From: Cloacibacillus evryensis DSM 19522
GTDB lineage: Bacteria; Synergistota; Synergistia; Synergistales; Synergistaceae
Assembly: GCF_000585335.1 (NCBI RefSeq)
Contig: NZ_KK073872.1
Coordinates: 2,099,283-2,163,282 of the forward strand
Length of the DNA stretch: 64,000 nucleotides
Direction of reading: 5' to 3'
In this document: piece by piece, positions 20,510 to 29,538 of the stretch
Layout: each line of letters begins with the position of its first letter
Numbering within the stretch: the first letter of the stretch is position 1
Program-made: the position numbers and the translations under genes
Notes under the pieces: model-generated
The model's database searches: none
What the model was told of the DNA's origin: nothing
Seen by the model: only the letters and a program-made list of their open reading frames with translations

Positions 20510-22468
20510 TTAGCTGATGCGGCTGCCTACCGGTATAGACTCGTCCATCACGGTCAGCAGCGTGAGAACCTCCTGCCGCGTCTCGGGGCTCTCGGCGGCG
20601 AGCAGCATACCGTTGCTCTGTACGCCGCGGAACTTCGCGGGCTTGAGGTTGCAGAGGACGATGATCTTTTTGCCCTCCAGCTCTTCGGGCTTGTAGAACT
20701 CCCTGATGCTGGAAACTATGACGCGCTTCTCATATCCGAGATCGAGGTTCAGTATGTAGAGTTTGTCGGCCTTCGGCACGACTTCGATCTTTTCTACGAG
20801 CGCGACTCTGAGGTCCAGCTTCGCGAAGTCGTCGTATTCTATCTGCGGTTTCGGCTCCGTGTATTTGAAGAAGGCGGCCGGGTCGAGTTTTGCGCGCTTC
20901 TCAAGGTCGCGCTCCTCCTTTTCCTTTTTCCACTTCTCCATGTCGATGCGCGGGAAGAGGATGCCGCTGCGGTTTACCTTGACCGGCCCCTCGATGCCGC
21001 CCCATTTCCAGTTTGCGCGGCCTCCGTCGAGCGGGCAACCGGAGAGGCCAAGCTGCGACCAGATCTTAGCCGCCGTGTCGGGCATGAAGGGGGCGACGAG
21101 CACCGCCGCGAGGCGCAGCGATTCCCAGAGCGTGCGCAGCACCGCGTCGAGACGCTCGACGTCGCCCTCGCGTCCGAGCTTCCAGGGCTCGGTCTCGTCG
21201 ATGTATTTGTTCGCGCGGCCGATGAAGGCCCAAAGGCACTTGAGCGCGTCGTCAAAGGCGAAGCGGTCCATCAGTTCGCCCATTTCGGCGAAGGTCTTAT
21301 CCGCAAGCGCTTCGATCTCCCTGTCGAGCTCCGTCGGCGTGTAGGAAACAGGCAGGTCGCAGCCGCGGAACTTGTCTATCATCTGCAGCGAGCGCGAGAG
21401 GAGGTTGCCGAGGTCGTTCGCAAGGTCAGAGTTGATGCGCTGCGCCATCGCGAGCTCGGAGAAGTCTCCGTCGTGCCCGAACGGCACCTCGCGGAGCAGG
21501 AAGTAGCGGAAGGCGTCGATGCCGTAGAGGCCGACCATCTCAAAGGGGTCTACGACATTGCCGAGGGACTTCGACATCTTCTCTCCCTCGACGGTCCACC
21601 AGCCGTGCGCGAAGACGCGGACGGGAGGATTGACTCCGAGCGCCATCAGCATCGCGGGCCAGATCACGCAGTGGAAGCGGATGATGTCTTTGCCTACGAG
21701 ATGGCGCACCACCGGCCAATAATTCTCCCACTTGCCGCCTTTTTCGGGAAAATCGAGAGCGGAAAGATAGTTGATGAGCGCGTCAAACCAGACGTAGATG
21801 ACATGAGCCTCGTCTCCGGGAAGGGGTATGCCCCATTTGAGCGTCGTGCGCGAGATCGACTGGTCGCGGAGGCCGCTCTTGATGAAGCTGACGACTTCGT
21901 TGTAGCGTTTCTTCGGCATGATCGCGTCTGGGTGTTCCTCGTAGAATTTGAGCAGCGGCTCGGCGTACTTCGAGAGGCGGAAGAAGTATGTCTCTTCCGT
22001 CATCTTCGTCAGCGGCCTGTGGCAATCGGGGCAGGTCTGCCCCTCTCCCATCTGCGCCTCGGGGACGTAGGTCTCGCAGGGCACGCAGTACCAGCCCTCA
22101 TATTCCCCTTTGTAGATGTCTCCGGAGGCCATCAGGCGGCGGAATACCTCCTGCACGACCCTCTCATGGCGTGGCTCGGTGGTCCTGATAAAGTCGTCGT
22201 TCTTGATGTTGAGCGCGACCCACAGTTTCTGGAAGTTCTGCACGACCTCGTCGCAGAGCTCCTGCGGCGTCATGCCGCGCTTTTCAGCGACGGTCTGTAT
22301 CTTCTGGCCGTGTTCGTCGGTGCCGGTGAGGAAATAGCTGTCCTCCCCGCCTGATTTATGCCAGCGGTTGAGGACGTCCGCGGCGATGGTCGTATAGGCG
22401 TGGCCTATATGCGGAACATCGTTGACATAGTAGATCGGCGTGGTGATGTAAAAATTCTTTTCTGACAT
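20510..22468 (-). CDS. metG: Methionyl-tRNA synthetase
   Basis: A 652-residue class I synthetase charging tRNA-Met. The HIGH-type motif is PHIGHAY, the KMSKS loop is EKMSKSLGN, and a zinc-knuckle pattern CVPC...CPDC lies in the connective region. Residues from about 545 form the C-terminal tRNA-binding EMAP/Trbp111-like domain (FAKLDLRVALVEKIEVVPKADKL). It starts 3 bp after rsmI. Length is normal for the long form. Confidence 0.98.
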   Translation of the reverse strand: MSEKNFYITTPIYYVNDVPHIGHAYTTIAADVLNRWHKSGGEDSYFLTGTDEHGQKIQTVAEKRGMTPQELCDEVVQNFQKLWVALNIKNDDFIRTTEPRHERVVQEVFRRLMASGDIYKGEYEGWYCVPCETYVPEAQMGEGQTCPDCHRPLTKMTEETYFFRLSKYAEPLLKFYEEHPDAIMPKKRYNEVVSFIKSGLRDQSISRTTLKWGIPLPGDEAHVIYVWFDALINYLSALDFPEKGGKWENYWPVVRHLVGKDIIRFHCVIWPAMLMALGVNPPVRVFAHGWWTVEGEKMSKSLGNVVDPFEMVGLYGIDAFRYFLLREVPFGHDGDFSELAMAQRINSDLANDLGNLLSRSLQMIDKFRGCDLPVSYTPTELDREIEALADKTFAEMGELMDRFAFDDALKCLWAFIGRANKYIDETEPWKLGREGDVERLDAVLRTLWESLRLAAVLVAPFMPDTAAKIWSQLGLSGCPLDGGRANWKWGGIEGPVKVNRSGILFPRIDMEKWKKEKEERDLEKRAKLDPAAFFKYTEPKPQIEYDDFAKLDLRVALVEKIEVVPKADKLYILNLDLGYEKRVIVSSIREFYKPEELEGKKIIVLCNLKPAKFRGVQSNGMLLAAESPETRQEVLTLLTVMDESIPVGSRIS

Positions 22469-22471
22469 GAT

Positions 22472-23299
22472 TTATGCCTCCCTGGAGCAATTTTCTATAA
22501 TGAATTTTTTTATGACGTTCTTCTGTATACCATACTTTATCGCGAGCGAGTTGGCAAGATTTTTCGTAGACTCCCCGGCGCGCGCCAGCTCTAACGCCTC
22601 GTCCCTCCAGGCGTCGTCGTCTCCTTTTTCCTCCGCCGCGCCCTCGACGACGCAGACGAACTCCCCGCGGATTTTTCCCTCCGGCATTGTATCACAAAAT
22701 GAGAGCAGCGTGCCGCGGATGGTCTCCTGATGCACCTTGCTTATCTCACGCACAAGCGCCGCGCGCCGGTCGCCGAGGAGGCCGCCCATCAGTTCAAGCT
22801 CTTTGAGCAGCCGATGCGGCGACATGTAAAAAACAAGCGTCTCACGCACGTTTTTCATCTCTTCCAGGCGCTTTCTTTTTTCTTCCTGCCTGCCTTTCAG
22901 AAAACCGACGAAGAGAAAAGACTCCATCCCGATCCCCGAAAGCAGCAGCGCCGGCAGCAGCGCGTTTGCGCCAGGCAGCACGTCTATGGGGAAGCCGCGT
23001 TCCATCGCCGCGCGGACGATTATCCCGCCGGGGTCCGAGAGGCCGGGCGTGCCGGCGTCGGAGACGAGGGCGACGCGCTCGCCGGCCGCCAGCCGCGCCA
23101 TCAGCGGTTCGACGCGCGCCGTTTCATTATGCTCGTGGCAGGAGACAAGCGGCTTTTTGATCTCAAAGTGGTTGAGAAGCTGCAAGGTGTGACGGGTGTC
23201 CTCGCAGGCGATGACGTCGGCTTCGCGCAGTTCGCGCAGTCCGCGCAGCGTCATGTCCTCAAGGTTCCCTACGGGCGTCGGTACGATTATGAGCGGCAT
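22472..23299 (-). CDS. rsmI: 16S rRNA C1402 2'-O-methyltransferase
   Basis: A 275-residue RsmI of the tetrapyrrole-methylase fold. It starts IIVPTPVGNLEDMTLR and shows the ACEDTRHT and SDAGTPGLSDPG motifs for S-adenosylmethionine and rRNA binding. It methylates the 2'-OH of C1402 in the decoding centre. Its ATG overlaps the end of the upstream methyltransferase gene by one base, so translation is likely coupled. Confidence 0.96.
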   Translation of the reverse strand: MPLIIVPTPVGNLEDMTLRGLRELREADVIACEDTRHTLQLLNHFEIKKPLVSCHEHNETARVEPLMARLAAGERVALVSDAGTPGLSDPGGIIVRAAMERGFPIDVLPGANALLPALLLSGIGMESFLFVGFLKGRQEEKRKRLEEMKNVRETLVFYMSPHRLLKELELMGGLLGDRRAALVREISKVHQETIRGTLLSFCDTMPEGKIRGEFVCVVEGAAEEKGDDDAWRDEALELARAGESTKNLANSLAIKYGIQKNVIKKFIIENCSREA

Positions 23300-24021
23300 C
23301 AGCGGCCCTCCCCTATGGAATATGCCTCTTTAAGCTCCGGCGTTTCGCGTCCCGCGGCGTCCGTTATGAATAAAGGCGGTTCTATTATAAGTCCGTGGCG
23401 GCCGGAACGCATCGCCTCGATAAGCACGACGGAGGCCCGCTCCCCTGGCTTCGGGTGGACGCAGCGCATCTGCTTCGGCGGCGTCTTGTAGCGGTCCAGC
23501 AGCGCAAAAAGTTCGCCGGCGCGGTCGCCGCGCATGACGATATCAAGCCGTCCGCGATTTTTCAGAAGATAGTGGGCGGCGGCGATGATATCCTCCAGCC
23601 GGCAGCAGGCGCCGTGCATCGCGGCGGAGACCGCCTCCTTAGGGCTTGGACGGCTGCGCTCCGCCTCATCGTACGGGGGGTTCACCACGATCCGGTCGAA
23701 GTCCTGCGGGGGGGCGATTTTTTTATACTCCCTGATATCGGCGGCGCGAAACTCCACGTCGAGCCCGTTCAGTTCGGCGTTTTTTTCGGCGAGCGCGATG
23801 AGGTGCGGCTGAATGTCGACGCCCGTCACGGAGAATCCCCGCTTTGCGAGGATGAGCGACACCGCGCCGTGCGCGCAGCCGATCTCCAATATTTTTTCAC
23901 CGCGTTTAGGGCGCGAGAAGTGCGCGAGAAGGACGGTATCGACATTCACGCGCAGCCCTTCGCCCTCTTCGGGCTGGATGATCTTCAGCGCCCCGCGGAG
24001 CAGGTCGTGGCAATTTTCCAT
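23299..24021 (-). CDS. TrmN6/YfiC-like tRNA adenine-N6 methyltransferase
   Basis: A 240-residue Rossmann-fold methyltransferase. The SAM-binding ILEIGCAHGAVSLILAKRG and the N6-adenine catalytic motif NPPY (in IVVNPPYDEAERSRPSPKEA) match the YfiC/TrmN6 group, which methylates A37 of tRNA1-Val. Whether the substrate is the same here is not shown. It overlaps smc upstream and rsmI downstream by one base each, so it belongs to a compact smc-to-metG run. Confidence 0.88.
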   Translation of the reverse strand: MENCHDLLRGALKIIQPEEGEGLRVNVDTVLLAHFSRPKRGEKILEIGCAHGAVSLILAKRGFSVTGVDIQPHLIALAEKNAELNGLDVEFRAADIREYKKIAPPQDFDRIVVNPPYDEAERSRPSPKEAVSAAMHGACCRLEDIIAAAHYLLKNRGRLDIVMRGDRAGELFALLDRYKTPPKQMRCVHPKPGERASVVLIEAMRSGRHGLIIEPPLFITDAAGRETPELKEAYSIGEGR

Positions 24022-27000
24022 CAGCTCCAGTCCTCAAGCCTCACGCCGACCACCTGCGAAAGCCCCGGCTCCTGCAGCGTGACGCCGTAAAGGACGTCGG
24101 CGCGCTCCATCGTCGCGCGCCTGTGCGTCATCGCGAGTATCTGGCGGCTCTTGGCGTATTCCTTCGTCAGCTCGCTGAAGCGGCGGAGGTTGGATTCGTC
24201 AAGGGCGGCGTCCACCTCGTCGAGCACCGCGATCGGCGATCCCGCGACCTCCATCGTCGCGAACAGCAGCGAGATGGAGATGAGGGCGCGTTCGCCGCCG
24301 GAGTACTGGTTAAGCACCTGAGTGTGCTTGCCCGGCAGCCGCGCGTCGATCTCGACGCCGGTGTTCCAGATCGTCTCCCCCTCGGTCATCACAAGATGCG
24401 CCTCGCCGCCTCCGAAGAGAGTCTTGAAGAGATGGCAGAAGCGTTCGTCGACCTTCAGGAGGGCGGCGGAGAACTGCTTGTGCGCCATCATATCGGCGTC
24501 TGTTATGAGCCGCTCGATCTCGGCGGCGCTCGCGCGCACGTCGTCGAGCTGTTCTCCGAGGAATGAGAGGCGGTCTTTAAGGTTCTGGTCTTCGGAGAGG
24601 ACGCCCATGTTGACGTCGCCGAAGGCCTTTATCTTCCGGTCGCCGTCGCGTATCTTCCGGCGCAGCTCGTCGATGCCGACATCTTCCGGGAGTTCCGCGG
24701 GGCCGGGATAGGGGAACTGCTCTTCCCATGTATTGACGAGTTCGCCGAGGTCGCGCTCCGTCTCTCCCTTTCTGGCCTGCGCCAGCGTGAATTTTTCCGA
24801 TTCGCCCCGCATCCGGTTCTCCGCCTTGGCCTGGCGGCTCTTTATGTATTCCTTGATCTTTTCAAGTTTAGTGTAGTGACCGCCGTGTTCCTCTATATCA
24901 GCAAGAAGCTCTTTGCGGCGCGTATGTATCTCAAGGCAGCTGCCGCCGACGCGCGCGAGGTTGGAGCGTTCGCGTACGCAGCTCTGGTCAAGCTCCGCCG
25001 TCTCTTCCTCGAGCTTGCGCAGCTTTCCCTCCTGCGCCCGCACGTCGTTGCTCACGCGGTTCATCAGCGCAAAGCCGGCAGAGAGGTTGGAGGCGGCCAC
25101 AGTGGCGCGGGCGCGGCATTTTTCGCGCTCTTCGATGAGATGGCGGTCGTCCTCCACGTCGGAGGCGCTGTCGCGCTTTTCCTCAAGCTCGTCTATGGCG
25201 GCTAGCAGCGCGGACCAGTTTTTGCCCTCTGCCTTTATAGAATCTAGTATCCGCCCGCGTTCTCCCGCGGCGCGGCGCTGTTCTTTGACGATGGACTCCT
25301 TCTGATCCTCTATGACGGCGATCTTGCCGTTCACCTCACGGATCTTGCGGGTGTATTCTTCCTTTTGTTCGGAGGCCGCCAGCTCTTTTCCCTCGGCCTC
25401 TTTGTATTTTTTCGCGAGGGCCTCCGCGGCGCTCTGGGCCTTGGCCGCCTCTTCCTCAAGACGCGTCACCTGCGCCTTCATCTCGAGCACGCGGCCGCTC
25501 TTCTGGCTGCGGCCGCCGCTTACGGTGCCGCCCGGCTGGAAGACGTCGCCCTCCATCGTCACTACGGGCCCCTTGAAGCCGGAGCGCACGAGCTCTTTCC
25601 CGATGTCGTACGAGTCGACGATGAGGAGGTCTCCCATGATATGCTGGATGGCCGGCAGCCAATGGTCTTCGATCCGAATGAGCTCTATCGCCCAGCCGAC
25701 GATGCCGCGCGACGGCAGCCGGACGGCCTTGTTGGGATAGCGGGGGCGCGCCCTTTCAAGGGGCAGGAATGTCGCCGTGCCGGCGGAGTTTTGTTTGAGC
25801 CTGTTGATGCAGCGCCCCGCCTCCTCCATATCCTCAACGAGGAGCTGGAACTGGCGTCCGCCTAGGTAGGCCTCGAGCGCCGCGGCCAGATTTGCCGGAG
25901 CGGACAGGACGTCGATGACGGCGTGCGGGTCCGCGTCAAGCCGCTTCAGCTTGGCGGCGGAGAGCAGATGGCGCACCGGCGCCGGATAGAGCCCCGCCTG
26001 TAATGATTCCGCGGCGTCGTTGAGCTTGGAGCGCAGGTTCACCGACTCGCGCTTTGCGCGCTGGAGTTCGGAAGCGAGGCTCTGGCAGAGGGCGTAAAGC
26101 TCGCCGTGTTCTTTGACGAGCTTCTCCTGCTCCGCATTCAGCCTGTCGCGTTCGCTCTCAAGGTGCTTTATCTGAAAATCGAGGTCTTTGCGTTCGTCCG
26201 GGACGCTCGCCTTTTTATTGCGCAGTTCCAGCAGCTCTTTACCCAAATAAGAGAGCTTCGCGCGGCACTTTTGGAGCTCGCCGTCAAGACGTCCCTTTTC
26301 TTTATTCCACGCCTCGCGTTCAAGGCGCGTCTTTTCAAGCCTCTCATTGTATTCGTTCCACTTTTTTTCTATCGCCTTCTGAGCCTTCTCGGCCTTCTCG
26401 ACCTCTTCGCGCGCCAATTTGTTGTCTTCGAGGGATTTTTTCTGTTCTTCCAGCAGCTTTTCATAGCGCGCTTTCGCCTCTGTCTGTTCCGCCCTGGCTT
26501 CCTGCAGCCGCGCCTTCGAGCCGCGCAGGTTCGCCGCCGAGGCGTAACCGGATTTTATGAGGCTGTCGAAGCGGTTGCGGCACTGCTCCAACTCCCAGCT
26601 CTGCTGGCGGTGGGCCTGAGCGGCGTGCGTAAGTTTAAGCTCGATCGCCCCGTTCGCGCTCTTCCAGTAACGCGACCAGAAGATCGCGCCCTCGCGCAGT
26701 GAGGCGGCCGCCTCAAGTTCAGCCTCGATGCCGGCTATCGTCCGCTCGCATTCAGCGCGCCGCAGCCAATAAAGAAGCCGGCGGTCGCCCTCGATGCTGT
26801 CCATGATCGCGCGCATCTGCGCGGCGCGCGCCACGTCCGGAGCGATCTCCTCGCGGCGCGAGGAGAGTTCGCCCATCAGGTGGCGCAGCTGGTCGTATTC
26901 CTCTTTGACCGTCGCGAGGCGGTCCTGAGCCTCCATACGTTTTTTTCTGTATATGTCGATGCCGAAGAGCACCTCGAGGTGCATGCGGCGCTCGGAGGGG

Positions 27001-27440
27001 CTCTGCTTGAGCACCTCCTGCACTTCGCCCTGCCCGATGAAGGCAAAACGCGCGCCTTCAAGCTTCCAGCTCCGCTTTATTTCGTCCAGTTCCGTGAGCG
27101 TTTTGCGCGTATTATCGACAAAGAGGCTCGTGGCTCCGTCGGGGGCCGTGACGCGGCGCTTGACGGAGCAGACGCGCTCATCTTCGCGCAGGTGAAGGGT
27201 GACCTCGGCCTCGCGCGCCGTCTCTTTGCTGACCGACCCTTGAAAGAGCAGGTCGCTTTGGCGGCTGATGCGCAGGCGGTTCGCGCTGCTGTCCCCCAGC
27301 GACCAGCGCAGCGCGTCAAGCAGGTTGCTCTTGCCGCTGCCGTTAGGCCCGACGATCGCCGTGAACCCCGAAGATAGGATCAGGTCGTGCGAACCGCCAA
27401 AACTTTTGAACCCTTTAAGCTGAAGGCGACCGATGTACAA
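24021..27440 (-). CDS. smc: Chromosome segregation ATPase SMC
   Basis: A 1139-residue SMC with the full architecture. Walker A GPNGSGKSN is near the N terminus and two long coiled coils run through the middle (about 165-480 and 650-1000). The hinge between them carries glycine-rich LEAYLGGRQFQLLVED, and the C-terminal head has NQYSGGERALISISLLFA and Walker B AVLDEVDAALDESN. It should organise and separate sister chromosomes; partners ScpA and ScpB are not in the window. The start is TTG at 27440 with GGGAGG upstream, inside the end of the RNase G gene (26-bp overlap). Confidence 0.97.
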   Translation of the reverse strand: MYIGRLQLKGFKSFGGSHDLILSSGFTAIVGPNGSGKSNLLDALRWSLGDSSANRLRISRQSDLLFQGSVSKETAREAEVTLHLREDERVCSVKRRVTAPDGATSLFVDNTRKTLTELDEIKRSWKLEGARFAFIGQGEVQEVLKQSPSERRMHLEVLFGIDIYRKKRMEAQDRLATVKEEYDQLRHLMGELSSRREEIAPDVARAAQMRAIMDSIEGDRRLLYWLRRAECERTIAGIEAELEAAASLREGAIFWSRYWKSANGAIELKLTHAAQAHRQQSWELEQCRNRFDSLIKSGYASAANLRGSKARLQEARAEQTEAKARYEKLLEEQKKSLEDNKLAREEVEKAEKAQKAIEKKWNEYNERLEKTRLEREAWNKEKGRLDGELQKCRAKLSYLGKELLELRNKKASVPDERKDLDFQIKHLESERDRLNAEQEKLVKEHGELYALCQSLASELQRAKRESVNLRSKLNDAAESLQAGLYPAPVRHLLSAAKLKRLDADPHAVIDVLSAPANLAAALEAYLGGRQFQLLVEDMEEAGRCINRLKQNSAGTATFLPLERARPRYPNKAVRLPSRGIVGWAIELIRIEDHWLPAIQHIMGDLLIVDSYDIGKELVRSGFKGPVVTMEGDVFQPGGTVSGGRSQKSGRVLEMKAQVTRLEEEAAKAQSAAEALAKKYKEAEGKELAASEQKEEYTRKIREVNGKIAVIEDQKESIVKEQRRAAGERGRILDSIKAEGKNWSALLAAIDELEEKRDSASDVEDDRHLIEEREKCRARATVAASNLSAGFALMNRVSNDVRAQEGKLRKLEEETAELDQSCVRERSNLARVGGSCLEIHTRRKELLADIEEHGGHYTKLEKIKEYIKSRQAKAENRMRGESEKFTLAQARKGETERDLGELVNTWEEQFPYPGPAELPEDVGIDELRRKIRDGDRKIKAFGDVNMGVLSEDQNLKDRLSFLGEQLDDVRASAAEIERLITDADMMAHKQFSAALLKVDERFCHLFKTLFGGGEAHLVMTEGETIWNTGVEIDARLPGKHTQVLNQYSGGERALISISLLFATMEVAGSPIAVLDEVDAALDESNLRRFSELTKEYAKSRQILAMTHRRATMERADVLYGVTLQEPGLSQVVGVRLEDWS

Positions 27441-28917
27441 TGGCCCAGCCCTCCCGTTTCTGAAGCACGTTTATCCGGTGCTCAACCTGCGACAGCGACC
27501 CCTGGCATTCAAGACGGTATTTGCCCCAGGAGAGGTCGGGGCAGCCGCGGATAAAGATCTTGCGCTCAAACTCCTCTTCCCAGGCGGAGAGGAAGGTATC
27601 GCAGATATATTCGGCCACCGTTGTGTAACACTCCACCAGCAGCGCCTCCGCCTTCGACGAGAGCGTGATCTTCCTGATGAAGCGCTTTATCTGTATCGCC
27701 ACGCCCTCCTCTTTTGTGACGGTTCCCAGGCCGCCGCAGAAAGGGCAGCCGCGCGTCAGCGCCGCCCTGATATCCGTGCGCGCGCGTTTGCGCGTTATCT
27801 CCACGAGGCCGAGCCCCGTGACGCCGTAGACGCGCGCCTTGCAGCGGTCGTTCTTGAAAAGCTCCTGCAGCTGATGCACGAGGGCGTGATTGTCCTCCTC
27901 GTTCTCCATATCTATGAAATCGACGACGACGATGCCGCCGAGCGCGCGCAGCCGGAGCTGTCGGGCTATCTCGACCGCGGCCTCCAGGTTGGTCTTGAGC
28001 ACCGTATCGTTCAGGTTCTTAGAACCGACAAATTTACCGGTGTTGACGTCGATCACCGTCAGCGCCTCGGTCTGGTCTATGACGAGGTAAGCCCCCGAGG
28101 GGAGCCAGACCTTGCGGTCTTGAAGCTCCGATATCTGGTTTTCCAGCCCATAGACCTCGAAGAGAGGCATCTTGCCTTTGAAGAGATTCACGTCGATCTC
28201 CTTCTCGGGGAAGAACTTTCTGACGATAGCCTCTACGCCCTCTTTTTCCTCTTCGCTGTCGATGACGATCTCGTCTATCTCATCGGTCAATTCGTCACGC
28301 AGCACTCGCTCGAGCGATCCGATGTCGCGGTGGATGAGGCAGGGGGCGCTGTTCTGTTTGGCGTTGCGCCGTATCGTCTCCCACTGCGAGAGGAGTCCTT
28401 CGACGTCCTCGCGCAGCCCGTCTGCGTCGCAGCCCTCCGCGACGGTCCTGATGATGATCCCGAAATTCTGCGGGCGTATATCCTTCGCTATGGAGCGCAG
28501 CCGCGCGCGTTCGTCATCGTCCTCGATACGTTTGGAGACTCCCGTCTCGTGGCCGCCGGGGATGAGCACCATGTAACGCCCCGCGAGCGAGACACGCGGA
28601 GAGACGCGCGCCCCCTTGCCCTTGCGGGCGTTCTTGACGACCTGCACGAGCATGTCCATGCCCGGCCGGACCTCCATGCCTTTGACGTCGTCAAGGTAAA
28701 GGAAGCCGTTGCGCCCGTCTCCAAGGTTCAGAAAAGCGGAATTCATTCCCGGCAGGACGCTGTCGACGCGCGCCTTATATATCTCGCCCGTCCGCTGATG
28801 TTCCAGCATCCTTTCGACAAAAATTTCGTAAAGCTTCCCCTTCTCGTCGATTATGGCGATCCTGATCTCTTCGGGGTCAACGAGATTTGCTATTATCTTC
28901 TTTGACCAGCCTGACAT
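27415..28917 (-). CDS. rng: Ribonuclease G/E family endoribonuclease
   Basis: A 500-residue RNase E/G. The N-terminal S1-like RNA-binding region runs through GEIYKARVDSVLPGMNSAF. The catalytic Mg-binding aspartates appear in VIDVNTGKFVG and VVDFIDMENEEDN, and the CPFCGG segment would make the inter-subunit zinc link. It lacks the long C-terminal degradosome scaffold of RNase E, so the RNase G name fits better. It should process rRNA and start mRNA decay. The gene follows the radical-SAM pair by 15 bp. Confidence 0.95.
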   Translation of the reverse strand: MSGWSKKIIANLVDPEEIRIAIIDEKGKLYEIFVERMLEHQRTGEIYKARVDSVLPGMNSAFLNLGDGRNGFLYLDDVKGMEVRPGMDMLVQVVKNARKGKGARVSPRVSLAGRYMVLIPGGHETGVSKRIEDDDERARLRSIAKDIRPQNFGIIIRTVAEGCDADGLREDVEGLLSQWETIRRNAKQNSAPCLIHRDIGSLERVLRDELTDEIDEIVIDSEEEKEGVEAIVRKFFPEKEIDVNLFKGKMPLFEVYGLENQISELQDRKVWLPSGAYLVIDQTEALTVIDVNTGKFVGSKNLNDTVLKTNLEAAVEIARQLRLRALGGIVVVDFIDMENEEDNHALVHQLQELFKNDRCKARVYGVTGLGLVEITRKRARTDIRAALTRGCPFCGGLGTVTKEEGVAIQIKRFIRKITLSSKAEALLVECYTTVAEYICDTFLSAWEEEFERKIFIRGCPDLSWGKYRLECQGSLSQVEHRINVLQKREGWAIVHRSPSA

Positions 28918-28932
28918 ATCTCAAACCTCCAA

Positions 28933-29538
28933 TTAAATGAGCGGCAGGACGGACCGGGTCTCCGCATCCCAGCGGCCCACGACGGCGCGCTCTATGCGCA
29001 GGTCCCGCCAACCCGAAACGACTTCCGCCGCGGCGAGCGCCTTAACGAGCAGCCCCGCGCCGCAGTGTTCCAGATCGCCTACCGTCAGCGACACGGTATC
29101 GCCGTCAATGGAGCAGGCAAAGAGCGCGTTAAGGCGCGCGGCTTCGCCGGAGAGCACCTGTGCCGCCCGTTCGCCAAAGGACGCGCCTTCGCCGGATATC
29201 CGGTAGACCGCCGCGTCTGTCAGCTTTGCGAGCCCTACTCCGTCCTCAACTTCCGCACATTTCAATATTTTTAAACCCTCCGGGAGCATCGCGCTCCAGC
29301 GGAGAGAAGATCCTGAATCCCATTCCGCAAACCAAAAATCCGCCGGCTCCGCGAGGCCGTCAACGCCGATCGCCAGCGGCGAGGCGAGGCTGATCCGCGG
29401 ATGCGGCGAAAAGCCCTGCGTAAACTCCTGCGTCAGCCCGGCACGCCGCGCCGCGCGGGAGAAAACCACCGGCAGGTCCATGTGGTTTACAAAGGTAAAG
29501 AGCCCGCGTTTTTCAAAGATGATCCTAATTCTCGACAT
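28933..29538 (-). CDS. TIGR03936/DUF2344 radical-SAM-linked protein
   Basis: A 201-residue protein of the family found next to, or fused with, the TIGR03960 radical-SAM protein. The conserved start is RIRIIFEKRGLFTFVNHMDL, followed by FSRAARRAGLTQEFTQGF. Its biochemical role is not established; the tight link suggests it is a partner of the radical-SAM enzyme. I start it at ATG 29538 rather than at an in-frame upstream codon, because MSRIRIIF is the family start and GGGGTG precedes it. It overlaps the upstream gene by 14 bp. Confidence 0.88.
   Translation of the reverse strand: MSRIRIIFEKRGLFTFVNHMDLPVVFSRAARRAGLTQEFTQGFSPHPRISLASPLAIGVDGLAEPADFWFAEWDSGSSLRWSAMLPEGLKILKCAEVEDGVGLAKLTDAAVYRISGEGASFGERAAQVLSGEAARLNALFACSIDGDTVSLTVGDLEHCGAGLLVKALAAAEVVSGWRDLRIERAVVGRWDAETRSVLPLI

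Noticed and set aside
20471-22354. Long plus-strand open frame of 627 codons opposite metG
   Set aside because: It mirrors a clear metG on the other strand in GC-rich DNA and has no recognisable domain; the same holds for the long frames opposite rng (27433-28905) and mreB/mreC (36887-38440).
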